The notes: generated by a model not told the origin, from the sequence alone. A stretch of DNA of 19,756 bases from Bacteroidota bacterium (GCA_947460565.1 CANHJJ010000008.1:1-19756), one strand, 5' to 3'; numbered from the stretch's first letter, positions 1 through 7,503 are shown. Numbers and translations are program-made.

Positions 1-725
1 ACAGGCACTTTTACATCATTAAAAACCAACTCACCCGTAGCGCTTGTGCGTAAGCTCCATTTGTTGTGTGTTTCTGGGGTTGTAAAACCTTCCATACCAC
101 GCTCAACAATAATTCCTTTTATTTTTCCTTGCTCATTTTTAGCCCATACCACTGCTATATCAGCAAAAGGCGAGTTTGAAATCCACATTTTAGCACCATT
201 CAAAATCACATGTTTTCCATCACCTGCATCTCTAAAATTGGTGGTCATGCCAGCAGGGTTACTACCATGATTAGGCTCTGTCAAACCGAAACAACCCATC
301 AATTCGCCTTTGGCCAATTTAGGTAGGTATTTGTGTTTTTGCTCTTCGCTACCAAACTTATAAATAGGATACATTACCAAACTACCTTGCACACTGGCAG
401 TAGAACGAACACCGCTATCGCAGCGTTCAAGCTCTTGCATAATGATACCATAAGTAATATAATCCATTCCACCACAACCATATTCTGCTGGCAATTGAGG
501 GCCAAAAGCGCCTACATCTGCCAATCCCTTAATCATGTGCATGGGGAAGGTAGCTTTTTGCGCAACGTCTTCTATCATTGGGCTTAGATCTTTTTTAACC
601 CAATCGCGCACACTTTGACGAATTAATTTATGTTCTTCAGTTAACAATTCATCCATCAAGTAATAATCAGGGTGGTTGTACAAATCAGGCTTGTTTGCGT
701 GAAAAAATTCTTGCGATGTATTCAT
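1..725 (-). CDS. Glutaryl-CoA dehydrogenase-like acyl-CoA dehydrogenase (N-terminal part)
   Basis: FAD-dependent acyl-CoA dehydrogenase, cut by the window edge after about 241 residues. Translating the minus strand from the ATG at 725-723 gives an open frame to the edge with the acyl-CoA dehydrogenase N-terminal helical domain, then the mid-domain signature CFGLTEPNHGS and a W-I-S-N flavin-contact stretch. A VRSTASVQGSL segment followed by MYPIYKFGSEEQ matches the glutaryl-CoA dehydrogenase subgroup, where this Arg-Ser pair contacts the substrate carboxylate. The likely reaction is oxidation and decarboxylation of glutaryl-CoA to crotonyl-CoA in lysine/tryptophan breakdown. The catalytic Glu lies in the missing C-terminal half, so substrate is inferred from the N-terminal half only. 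It is divergent from folB across a 76-base spacer. Family call is firm; glutaryl specificity is likely. Confidence 0.85.
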   Translation of the reverse strand, partial: MNTSQEFFHANKPDLYNHPDYYLMDELLTEEHKLIRQSVRDWVKKDLSPMIEDVAQKATFPMHMIKGLADVGAFGPQLPAEYGCGGMDYITYGIIMQELERCDSGVRSTASVQGSLVMYPIYKFGSEEQKHKYLPKLAKGELMGCFGLTEPNHGSNPAGMTTNFRDAGDGKHVILNGAKMWISNSPFADIAVVWAKNEQGKIKGIIVERGMEGFTTPETHNKWSLRTSATGELVFNDVKVP

Positions 726-754
726 GTTCTACTTATATAAAATTGTCTTTTTTA

Positions 755-784
755 TTTGCTGCGAATGTAGCTTTTTTGTATTTG
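755..784 (+). promoter_or_regulatory. Candidate Bacteroidota-type promoter for folB
   Basis: A TTTG at 755-758 is followed after 18 bases by TGTATTTG at 777-784, one mismatch from the Bacteroidota -7 box TAnnTTTG. The spacing roughly fits the known -33/-7 layout. Transcription would start near 789-791, giving folB a leader of about a dozen bases. Seen by eye only. Confidence 0.4.
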
Positions 785-801
785 TTTAAAAATTATAACA
801 A

Positions 802-1158
802 ATGAACTTGCAAACTGCTTTAGAAAACATGGAATTTTTTTCATACCACGGACTTTATCCAGACGAAAAAGTTACGGGCGGAAAATTTACTATAGCAGTT
901 TATATTGACGAGCAATGTTCAGACAATAAGGAGTTTAAAGGCATAAATGAGGTAATAAACTACGAATTGGTTTACCAAATTGTGAAAAAGGAAATGGAAA
1001 TTAGCCGCGATTTGATTGAAGAAGTGGCTTCCAATATTTTGAGAAAACTAAAAATGACTTTTAGCAGTGTCGAAAATATTACGGTTTATATTACAAAACA
1101 CAATCCCGCTAGCAACTTTAATGGTGCCAATGCCAAGGTGAGATTAAGTTTGAAATAA
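802..1158 (+). CDS. folB: Dihydroneopterin aldolase
   Basis: Cytosolic enzyme of folate synthesis that cleaves 7,8-dihydroneopterin to 6-hydroxymethyl-7,8-dihydropterin and glycolaldehyde. At 118 residues it has the usual length. The N-terminal motif F-x-Y-H-G-x-x-x-x-E (residues 13-22) followed by G-G-x-F is the family signature and contains a conserved Glu. LIEEVA near residue 72 supplies the second conserved Glu of the pterin pocket, and the Lys in YITKHNP near residue 99 corresponds to the catalytic Lys. The ending is a beta strand with A-K-V-R-L-S-L. The gene ends 11 bases from the 3' end of the convergent lysR gene. It stands alone, not in a folate operon. Confidence 0.9.
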   Translation: MNLQTALENMEFFSYHGLYPDEKVTGGKFTIAVYIDEQCSDNKEFKGINEVINYELVYQIVKKEMEISRDLIEEVASNILRKLKMTFSSVENITVYITKHNPASNFNGANAKVRLSLK

Positions 1159-1169
1159 TTGCAAAATCC

Positions 1170-2092
1170 TCAATACTGCTCATACCAGTTAAATTTTTCA
1201 TGAACAATTTTTGCTTTTTCTTTTTTAAGGTAATCCATAAAAGCAAGTGAAACGGGCGAATGCTTTTTACCTTTTAGCCAAATTAAACGCCATGTGGTTT
1301 TGATGGGCAGGCCTTTAATTGGAATAATTTGTAATTCATTAGTGTGCAATTCGTTTTTGATTCCAATCAATGGCATAATTGAATAACCTAATCCAGCAAT
1401 AAGGGCTTGTTTCACTGCCTCATTGGAAGTTAGCTCCATTTTTTTTAGCACTTCAATATTATTTTTAACAAAAAAACTTTCCATGGTTTGTCTTGTACCA
1501 GAACCTTTTTCTCTAAAAATAAGAGGCAAATCTTTGAATATTTCCTTTGCTGAAATTCCTCTCTTAAACTTTTGTTGACCATTACCAACTAAATATAATT
1601 TATTTTGGAGTAAATCCATTTTTTCAATATTAAGCTTATCAGGCAAAATTGAAACCAAGGCAAAATCTACTTCATTGTTTTCAAGGCTTTCAATCACCTT
1701 GCTTTTATTTGTAACATCCATCAACAATTCAATGCCATCATGTTGCTTCATAAAATCTGTTAAATACTGAGGCATCACATATTTTCCTGTTGAGACTACC
1801 GAGATTTTCAACCTTCCAGCTAACTGACCTTTATAAGCCAAAGTTTTGTAATTAATGGCATACACTTGATTGATTATGTTCTCAGCAGCTTGAGCAATTT
1901 CATGCCCAAAATCAGTGACAAAAATCTTTCTCCCCACCACTTCAGTAAGTGGAATATCGAATTGATCCTGAAAATTTTTAAGTTGAATAGAAACTGCAGG
2001 CTGTGTTAAATGCAATTCCTCTGAGGCTCTAGTAACACTTTTTGTTTGCACCACTTTCAAAAAATCTGTAATTGATTTAAAGTATAATTCAT
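1170..2092 (-). CDS. LysR-type regulator, CbbR/CmpR-like, frame broken near the N-terminus
   Basis: LysR-family transcription factor: an N-terminal winged helix-turn-helix (SVTRASEELHLTQPAVSIQL, about residues 19-38) and a C-terminal periplasmic-binding-like effector domain from about residue 90. The longest uninterrupted frame starts at 2114 but gives an un-LysR-like N-terminus. An ATG at 2092-2090 in the neighbouring frame encodes MNYTLNQLQIF, a textbook LysR start, then hits TGA. Adding one T to the T6 run (2064-2059 on this strand) joins it exactly to LKVVQ and yields a protein of about 307 residues. The -7 box at 2124-2117 would put the transcription start at or beyond the 2114 ATG, which also favours 2092. 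Resemblance to CbbR/CmpR regulators and the linked sbtA suggest control of inorganic-carbon genes; the effector is unknown. The missing base is either a sequencing error or a real frameshift. Confidence 0.85.
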
Positions 2093-2131
2093 AAATTATT
2101 TTTATGTATAACATTACAAAGATAAATGAAA
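2075..2131. repeat. Direct repeat copy 1: lysR 5' end, leader and promoter
   Basis: Aligns without gaps to 4348-4404, 49 of 57 bases identical by hand count. The core 2090-2128 differs at only three of 39 positions. It spans the first codons of lysR (minus strand), its leader and its -7 box. Beyond a one-base indel the register continues to the plus-strand AATTTTG box at 2151-2157. It contains a small inverted repeat, TTAT-N2-ATAA, at 2102-2111. Confidence 0.85.
2117..2124 (-). promoter_or_regulatory. -7 box for lysR (TATCTTTG)
   Basis: Perfect match to TAnnTTTG on the minus strand. The transcription start would lie a few bases downstream, about 2110-2114, leaving a leader of about 20 bases before the ATG at 2092. 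No clear TTTG at -33 is visible. Confidence 0.55.
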
Positions 2132-2149
2132 CAAAATCTTATTTTAATC

Positions 2150-2157
2150 TAATTTTG
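2150..2157 (+). promoter_or_regulatory. -7 box for the lipoprotein operon (TAATTTTG)
   Basis: Perfect TAnnTTTG match on the plus strand, 25 bases beyond the divergent lysR box. There is no TTTG at the -33 position; the conserved repeat core lies there instead, as expected if a regulator must activate it. The leader to the ATG at 2250 would be about 85-90 bases. Confidence 0.5.
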
Positions 2158-2249
2158 AAAAGTTTTACTATTAAAACAACCTTTTCGCATAAAAAATAAT
2201 TGTTCAATTCAATCTATTTATAAACGTTAAACTTCTAAAACTATCAACA

Positions 2250-2762
2250 ATGAAATTATTGAATCTGAGTAGAAATATATTATTGCTAACTGTTGCATTT
2301 TTAATTGCTTCTTGTGGCAAAAAAAATAAAGAGAAACTTATCCTTGAACCCATAACTTTATCTGCTGAAGGGCCCTATTTTGAAGGGCCTAACTCTTTTC
2401 AAGGAAAAATAGGTCTAGATGTAACAAAATTTCTGCAAGAAAAAGGATATAAGCAGGAGCAACTTAAAGATATAAAAATATTAGGAGCATCTGTTTCATT
2501 TGACTCCTTAGCTTTAAATATACAAGATTTAACTCTGCAGGTAGTTAGCGAGAAAGAAAGTATGCAAAAATTGGCATTTATTAACCCTCTGCCCAGTGGG
2601 AATCAAAATATTCAACTTTCTATTGCCAAGGAGCAAAAAGACTTAGTCTCTTATTTTCTCGGAGGAGGGATACTCGTATTAGATGCTAATTTTTTAAAAG
2701 AAATAGAAGAAAATTTATCTTTTACCTTGAACCTAGAGCTTGAGTTAACTTTAAAAGAATAA
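2250..2762 (+). CDS. Hypothetical lipoprotein
   Basis: A 170-residue protein with a lipoprotein signal peptide: a hydrophobic stretch at residues 9-21 and lipobox L-I-A-S-C with Cys22, followed by a charged KKNKEK stretch. The rest alternates strand-like segments (residues 50-165) with no motif I recognise; it could be a small beta-rich lipid- or protein-binding domain. First gene after the divergent lysR promoter, 17 bases before the DUF2147 gene, so probably the first gene of a three-gene unit (lipoprotein, DUF2147, outer-membrane protein). Function unknown; the envelope location is the main thing the sequence supports. Confidence 0.75.
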   Translation: MKLLNLSRNILLLTVAFLIASCGKKNKEKLILEPITLSAEGPYFEGPNSFQGKIGLDVTKFLQEKGYKQEQLKDIKILGASVSFDSLALNIQDLTLQVVSEKESMQKLAFINPLPSGNQNIQLSIAKEQKDLVSYFLGGGILVLDANFLKEIEENLSFTLNLELELTLKE

Positions 2763-2779
2763 AATCAAACATTTAGTAT

Positions 2780-3238
2780 ATGAAAACAATTAAAAAAGTA
2801 TTTGCCACCACTCTCTTATTTTTTTTTCTAACATCTTTTTCTTCAGATGAGGGAGATCGAATTATCGGACTTTGGGAACCAAGTAACGGAAAAGCAAGAA
2901 TTAAAATAGAGAAAATTGGTCCTAAGTATTATGGAAAGATTGTATGGTTAAAAGAACCTTTAGATCCTACTACAAATGCTCCAAAATTAGATAAAAACAA
3001 TCCTGACGAATCAATGCGCGACATTCCATTAAAGGGATACCGTATGTTAAAAGATTTTATTTACATCGAAAAAGATGAATGGAAAGAGGGAACCATTTAC
3101 GACCCTGAGAGTGGCAGTATATACAGTTGTGTCATAAACATGAAAGATGAAAACACATTGGATATAAGAGGCTATATAGGGGTTAAAGCTTTAGGAAGAA
3201 CAGATGTATGGAAAAGATTAATGGTTAATAAAAAATAA
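2780..3238 (+). CDS. DUF2147 family exported protein
   Basis: A 152-residue protein with a signal peptide (KK then a long hydrophobic stretch, ending near residue 22). The mature part matches the DUF2147 pattern: an IIGLWEPSNGKARIKIEK opening, then YYGKIVWLKEP, a central GTIYDPESGSIYSC and a closing RGYIGVKALGRTDVWKR. The family is thought to be a small periplasmic or outer-membrane-associated beta-barrel with a lipocalin-like look; its biochemical role is unknown. It is the middle gene of the three-gene unit, 15 bases before the next start. The family assignment is strong. Confidence 0.85.
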   Translation: MKTIKKVFATTLLFFFLTSFSSDEGDRIIGLWEPSNGKARIKIEKIGPKYYGKIVWLKEPLDPTTNAPKLDKNNPDESMRDIPLKGYRMLKDFIYIEKDEWKEGTIYDPESGSIYSCVINMKDENTLDIRGYIGVKALGRTDVWKRLMVNKK

Positions 3239-3253
3239 TTTACTTTTAATTGG

Positions 3254-4342
3254 ATGAGATACTTTTTCCTTTTATGCCTTTTTTGGTTTCAGAATTCAAA
3301 TTCATTTGCTCAACAAGATTCAATCGTTGAAGATTTTAGTGAATATGATAACGTAACCTATACAGATACAAAATCTAAAGTGTTTTGCAGTCCTAAAATT
3401 TTTGATTTAAGTCCACAGAGGTTTGTTTCATTGGCCTTTGATGCTCAACTTCCACATTCTTTATCAGTATCAGAAATAGGAAATTATTTACCTAACTCAA
3501 AAGAAGGAATTATCAATGAAAAGGCTAATTTGAACTATGTTGGAGGGATACGATTGTATGCAAATATTCCAGTAATTTCCAAAAATAGTATTGTGTGGCA
3601 GGTAGGGTTAAATTATTGGGATGTCAATTATCAGGTAAAAAATAGACCCTTAACTGGTTCATCAAGTAATTTAAGTATAGATGAAATTCAAAAAGGCCTA
3701 ACAACAGCAGGATTGCATTCCACCCTTTACAAGCCCTTGAATGAAAAACAATTTATTTTGCTTCAAGTATCAGCTGACTTAAATGGCAATTATTCTATTG
3801 CTAATCCCCAATCCTTAAATTATCTTAGGTATTCTGCGGCTCTATTATGGGGTAAAAGACCTTCAGATAGAAAACAATGGGCAATTGGAATATCTAGAAC
3901 ATATAGAGTGGGCGAAATGAACTACATACCTGTTTTTATGTACAACTGGACTTCTCCGAGTAGGAAGTGGGGAACAGAAATTCTTTTTCCTGCTAGAGCG
4001 CATGTTCGAAAAAAATTCAATCCTAGCAATTTAATGCTTATTGGTTATGAATTAGAAGGTCAAACTTATCGATTAAATGGTATGTCAGATCAAAATAGAA
4101 GCTTAGAGTTAAGAAGAGGTGAACTTAGATTTAGAACCGAATTTCAAAAGAAATTATTTGGTTTCATTTGGGGTAGCATGCAAGTTGGCTATCGCAACAA
4201 TTACTCATATAAAGCTGATTATCTTAATAACAATGGTAGTGACTTTTATAGAGGTTTTTTTGGAAAACAAAACTATGCTATGATCAATAATCTTACTGGT
4301 GCGATGTATTTTCAAGTAGGAATTCATTTAGTTAGTCCTTAA
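3254..4342 (+). CDS. Hypothetical outer-membrane beta-barrel protein
   Basis: A 362-residue protein with a signal peptide (MRYFFLLCLFWF, probable cleavage after S-F-A-Q near residue 20). The body is rich in aromatic residues and alternating strand-like segments such as NIPVISKNSIVWQVGLNYWD and FQKKLFGFIWGSMQVGYRNN. The N-terminal third (about residues 50-100) resembles the start of Bacteroidota outer-membrane proteins without a clear family match. Last gene of the lipoprotein-DUF2147-barrel unit. It ends 5 bases before the second copy of the lysR-promoter repeat. No homologous function can be named. Confidence 0.7.
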   Translation: MRYFFLLCLFWFQNSNSFAQQDSIVEDFSEYDNVTYTDTKSKVFCSPKIFDLSPQRFVSLAFDAQLPHSLSVSEIGNYLPNSKEGIINEKANLNYVGGIRLYANIPVISKNSIVWQVGLNYWDVNYQVKNRPLTGSSSNLSIDEIQKGLTTAGLHSTLYKPLNEKQFILLQVSADLNGNYSIANPQSLNYLRYSAALLWGKRPSDRKQWAIGISRTYRVGEMNYIPVFMYNWTSPSRKWGTEILFPARAHVRKKFNPSNLMLIGYELEGQTYRLNGMSDQNRSLELRRGELRFRTEFQKKLFGFIWGSMQVGYRNNYSYKADYLNNNGSDFYRGFFGKQNYAMINNLTGAMYFQVGIHLVSP

Positions 4343-4347
4343 AAGAA

Positions 4348-4404
4348 ATTAAACCGATAATACATAAATTAATTTTATGAATAACATTACAAAGATAAAT
4401 AAAA
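4348..4404. repeat. Direct repeat copy 2 upstream of icd
   Basis: The partner of 2075-2131, same orientation, eight mismatches in 57 bases. It retains the minus-strand -7 box TATCTTTG (4397-4390) and the lysR ATG (4365-4363), but the frame after that ATG stops after eight codons, so it is a decayed copy of the lysR 5' end rather than a gene. The TTAT-N2-ATAA inverted repeat is kept at 4375-4384. Confidence 0.85.
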
Positions 4405-4423
4405 ACTAATACTGAAGAATACA

Positions 4424-4431
4424 CAATTTTG
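4424..4431 (+). promoter_or_regulatory. Candidate -7 box for icd (CAATTTTG)
   Basis: One mismatch from TAnnTTTG and in the same register to the repeat as the plus-strand box of copy 1 after a one-base indel. The transcription start would be near 4435-4438, about 20 bases before the icd ATG at 4456. Because the same core precedes both boxes, LysR is the likely regulator. Confidence 0.45.
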
Positions 4432-4455
4432 CATCGTTAAATCAATAAAAATTTT

Positions 4456-5892
4456 ATGACAAGAATAACGGTTGCAAAAGGAGATGGCATTGGTCCTGAA
4501 ATAATGGACGCAACATTGGAAATAATATTAGCGGCAGGATCCCAACTCGAAATTGACGAAATTGAAGTGGGTGAAAAAGTATACTTGGCTGGAAACACCT
4601 CAGGAATTGCCAATGAATCATGGGAAACAATAAGGCGCAATAAAATTTTCTTAAAAGCTCCTATCACCACTCCACAAGGAGGTGGATACAAAAGCTTAAA
4701 TGTTACCACTCGAAAATTTTTAGGCTTATACTCAAACGTAAGGCCATGCATGAGTTTACATCCTTTTGTAAGCACTAAACATCCAGTTATGGATATTGTG
4801 ATTGTAAGAGAAAATGAAGAAGATTTATATGCAGGTATAGAGCATCAGCAAACAGACGAAGTAGTACAATGCTTAAAACTAATTAGCAGACCTGGTTGCG
4901 AAAAAATAGTACGTTATGCATTTGAATATGCAAAACAACAAAATCGCAAAAAAGTAACTTGTTTTACTAAAGACAATATCATGAAACAAACGGATGGTTT
5001 GTTTCACCAAGTGTTTGATGAAATTGCCAAAGAATATCCTGAAATAGAAAATGAACATTGGATTATAGACATTGGAGCCGCTAAAATGGCTGACACACCA
5101 GAATTGTTTGATGTGATTGTCATGCCAAACTTATATGGAGATGTTTTGAGTGATGTAGCCGCACAAATAACTGGTTCAGTTGGCTTAGCAGGATCAGCTA
5201 ATATAGGTGAAGAGTGTTCAATGTTTGAAGCCATTCATGGTTCGGCACCAAGAAGAGCGGGTCAAAATGTGGCCAATCCATCGGGTTTATTGCAAGGAGC
5301 TGTAATGATGCTTAATCATATCGGTCAAACAGAAATAGCTGAAAAAGTTCAAAATGCTTGGCTTAAAACATTGGAAGATGGTATTCACACTTATGATATA
5401 TTTAAAGAAGGAACAAGTAAACAAAAGGTGAGTACAAAAGAATTTGCCCATGCAGTGATTCAAAATCTTGGCCAAAAACCAAGTATCTTAAAATCTGTTT
5501 CCTATGCTAATAATTCAGCACTGAACCTTCCAAAATACAAGAGAAAACCTGCTACAAAAAAAGAGTTGGTGGGTGTAGACATTTTTGTTCATTGGGCCGG
5601 TTCAAATCCTAATGAATTAGCAGATAAAATAAAACAAATTGAAAGTAAGGATATAAAACTATCCATGATTACCAACCGCGGCATTAAAGTATGGCCTGAT
5701 GGATTTAATGAAACTTTTTGTACAGACCATTGGAGATGCCGTTTTAAACCATCGGAAAATTCGGAAATAAATAAATCAAACATCATCGAACTTTTACAAA
5801 ATGCTATTTCTGAAAATATCGATACCATAAAAACAGAAAATCTATATGCATTTGATGGTAAAGCCGGATATTCATTGGGTCAAGGTCAATAA
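4456..5892 (+). CDS. icd: Isocitrate dehydrogenase, long alpha-proteobacterial/Rickettsia-like form
   Basis: TCA-cycle enzyme converting isocitrate to 2-oxoglutarate and CO2, probably with NADP. The beta-decarboxylating dehydrogenase fold covers residues 1 to about 335: GDGIGPE at 9-15, the substrate motif S80-x-N82-x3-R86, YAGIEH near 122, the metal-binding MPNLYGDVLSDVAA near 222-235 and EAIHGSAP near 259. At 478 residues it is longer than the E. coli enzyme; the extra C-terminal domain of about 140 residues, after PATKKELVGVDIFVHW, is typical of the Rickettsia-type form. First gene of a tight unit: the next gene starts 8 bases after its stop. It is preceded by a copy of the lysR promoter region, which implies LysR control. 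The NADP preference is inferred from the family. Confidence 0.93.
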   Translation: MTRITVAKGDGIGPEIMDATLEIILAAGSQLEIDEIEVGEKVYLAGNTSGIANESWETIRRNKIFLKAPITTPQGGGYKSLNVTTRKFLGLYSNVRPCMSLHPFVSTKHPVMDIVIVRENEEDLYAGIEHQQTDEVVQCLKLISRPGCEKIVRYAFEYAKQQNRKKVTCFTKDNIMKQTDGLFHQVFDEIAKEYPEIENEHWIIDIGAAKMADTPELFDVIVMPNLYGDVLSDVAAQITGSVGLAGSANIGEECSMFEAIHGSAPRRAGQNVANPSGLLQGAVMMLNHIGQTEIAEKVQNAWLKTLEDGIHTYDIFKEGTSKQKVSTKEFAHAVIQNLGQKPSILKSVSYANNSALNLPKYKRKPATKKELVGVDIFVHWAGSNPNELADKIKQIESKDIKLSMITNRGIKVWPDGFNETFCTDHWRCRFKPSENSEINKSNIIELLQNAISENIDTIKTENLYAFDGKAGYSLGQGQ

Positions 5893-5900
5893 ATAAAAAA

Positions 5901-6143
5901 ATGAACATACAACTCATACAGGGGACATTTAGTTCCTCAGATGCTTTAGACATCATTACACACATGATACATATTAAAATAAAGTATCATGAAAATAAAA
6001 TAAATATTGGCAATAATGAAGAAGATATTAAAACGCGAGAAGCGAAAATAAAGCATCTTCAAAAAGAACTATTTGAATTACGAAAAGCAATCAATTCAAA
6101 TATAAAAAGTGTAAAAATAGAATCATTTATTAAAATAGATTAA
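5901..6143 (+). CDS. Small coiled-coil protein of unknown function
   Basis: An 80-residue protein with no signal peptide. Residues 1-30 (start MNIQLIQGTFSS) look like a compact head, and residues 25-65 form a charged amphipathic helix (NEEDIKTREAKIKHLQKELF) that could pair as a coiled coil. I recall similar short proteins with a conserved N-terminus in Bacteroidota, none of known function. Starts 8 bases after icd and ends 2 bases before the next start, so it is surely co-transcribed with icd. A role as an ICDH partner is possible but not shown. Confidence 0.7.
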   Translation: MNIQLIQGTFSSSDALDIITHMIHIKIKYHENKINIGNNEEDIKTREAKIKHLQKELFELRKAINSNIKSVKIESFIKID

Positions 6144-6145
6144 CA

Positions 6146-6331
6146 TTGAATTTAACTAGTATAAAAATAAGTTTATACCTAATAGTAACATTTGTCTTTA
6201 TAACTATGGCTTTGTTCACAAGAGATGCAGTTAATAGTCAACTTTTTGCTTGTTTAGCTATCATAATTGGGGCAATTGGTTCACAATATGTAACTAACCT
6301 AAATACAACTAATGAAAAAATTAAAGGCTAA
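6146..6331 (+). CDS. Small two-helix membrane protein
   Basis: A 61-residue frame with a TTG start two bases after the previous stop. The next in-frame ATG, at 6206, would remove most of the first helix, so TTG is preferred. There are two hydrophobic segments, about residues 8-24 (LYLIVTFVFITMALF) and 33-50 (LFACLAIIIGAIGSQY), joined by a short polar turn. No family recognised. Last gene of the icd unit; the spacing argues it is real, but the non-ATG start makes this less certain. Confidence 0.5.
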   Translation: MNLTSIKISLYLIVTFVFITMALFTRDAVNSQLFACLAIIIGAIGSQYVTNLNTTNEKIKG

Positions 6332-6446
6332 GAACAATTAATCATAACAATTTAAACAATAATTTCGAAATAGATATTTTAGTGAGAATATTATAATTCT
6401 TTATCCATTTAATTATTTAAAAAGGTACTTAAAAAGTGTAAGTCTA
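6332..6446. promoter_or_regulatory. Spacer before the DUF6671 gene with a motif shared with the sbtA spacer
   Basis: The stretch 6338-6357 reads TTAATCATAACAATTTAAAC and matches 7464-7483 upstream of sbtA at 18 of 20 positions. It may be a shared binding site or just AT-rich chance. No clear -7 box was found. Confidence 0.3.
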
Positions 6447-7283
6447 ATGTTCGAAGGTAGAAATTTAGTTATAGCAAGCAAACACGAAAAGGAAAAAGTA
6501 ATTGCTCCTATCTTAGAAAAAGAACTGGGTGTCAAATGTTTTGTTGTTCAAGATTTAGATACGGATTTACTTGGCACTTTTTCTGGAGAGGTAGATAGAA
6601 TTGATGACCCTATTATTACTGCAAGAAAAAAATGCCTAATGGCTATGGACCTAAGCAATTGCGATTTAGCTGTTGCGAGTGAAGGTTCTTTTGGCCAACA
6701 CCCCACTCTTTCTTTTGTGCCAGCCGATGATGAATTTTTACTCTTTATCGATAAAAAAAACAGTTTGGAAATTATTGCGAGGGAATTAAGTACGGCCACC
6801 AATTTTAATGGCGCACAAATTAATACTGAAGAAGAATTAAATGAATTTGCTACTCATGCGAATTTTCCTTCACATGGATTGATTCTTAAAAAATCAAAAG
6901 ATGATTATAAAAATATTGTATCGGGAATAAGGAATGAAGAGCAGCTTCAAATTGTTTTTTATCATCTTATCACCAATGAAGGAACAGCCTATATAGAAAC
7001 AGATATGCGGGCTATGCATAACCCAACAAGAATGAAAGTAATTGAGGCAGCTGCTTTTAAACTGGCTAAAAAAATAAATTCCCTTTGCCCTGAATGCCAA
7101 ATGCCAGGCTTTGGAATTACAGAGGCTAAATCTGGATTGCCATGTAAGGCATGCAACTATCAAACAAGTAGCATCATAAGCCACGTCTATACTTGTAAGA
7201 AATGTTCCTTCATCCATGAGAAAAAATATCCTAATGGCAAACAAACAGAAGACCCAATGTATTGCGATATATGTAATCCTTAA
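6447..7283 (+). CDS. DUF6671-type protein with C-terminal zinc ribbons
   Basis: A 278-residue cytosolic protein. Residues 1-205 form an alpha/beta domain opening with NLVIASKHEKEKVIAPILEK and containing GTFSGEVDR (43-51), ASEGSFGQHP (77-86) and TDMRAMHNPTRM (185-196), which I recognise as the conserved blocks of the DUF6671 family. The C-terminal 70 residues carry four Cys pairs: C214/C217, C233/C236, C250/C253 and C273/C276, arranged as two zinc ribbons. The activity is unknown; the ASEGSFG and EVDR blocks look like a small-molecule or nucleotide pocket, but that is a guess. It sits between the icd unit and sbtA on the same strand, each with its own spacer. Confidence 0.75.
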   Translation: MFEGRNLVIASKHEKEKVIAPILEKELGVKCFVVQDLDTDLLGTFSGEVDRIDDPIITARKKCLMAMDLSNCDLAVASEGSFGQHPTLSFVPADDEFLLFIDKKNSLEIIARELSTATNFNGAQINTEEELNEFATHANFPSHGLILKKSKDDYKNIVSGIRNEEQLQIVFYHLITNEGTAYIETDMRAMHNPTRMKVIEAAAFKLAKKINSLCPECQMPGFGITEAKSGLPCKACNYQTSSIISHVYTCKKCSFIHEKKYPNGKQTEDPMYCDICNP

Positions 7284-7503
7284 TTATCAAAAAAATCTAG
7301 AAACGATGTTTAGGAAAAAAAATAGCTAAAAATAACATAAAGCATACAATAAATTAGATCAGCCAAAAGTAAAGTTATAAAGTAAAGGGAAGACTAAAAA
7401 CAAATAAAAACAGTGAGCACCTTTTACGCATTGATAATGAGCAAATACGTTTTCGTAAATTATTTAATCAATACAATTTAAACCTATACCCAATAAGGAA
7501 AAT
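7284..7503. promoter_or_regulatory. sbtA upstream region
   Basis: A 220-base AT-rich spacer. It holds the 7464-7483 motif shared with the DUF6671 spacer, and ATAACATAAAGCATA at 7332-7346, which resembles the core of the lysR-promoter repeat (ATAACAT...AAAGATA) with a three-base gap. TTTACG...CGTAAA arms at 7422-7459 form a loose inverted repeat. No perfect -7 box; TACGTTTT at 7446-7453 is one mismatch off. Confidence 0.3.

Noticed and set aside
2102..2127. Canonical TTA-N7/8-TAA CbbR/CmpR site in the repeat core
   Set aside because: TTA and TAA triplets occur, but the spacings I can count (4 and 6 bases) do not match the known consensus, so I claim only a conserved core.
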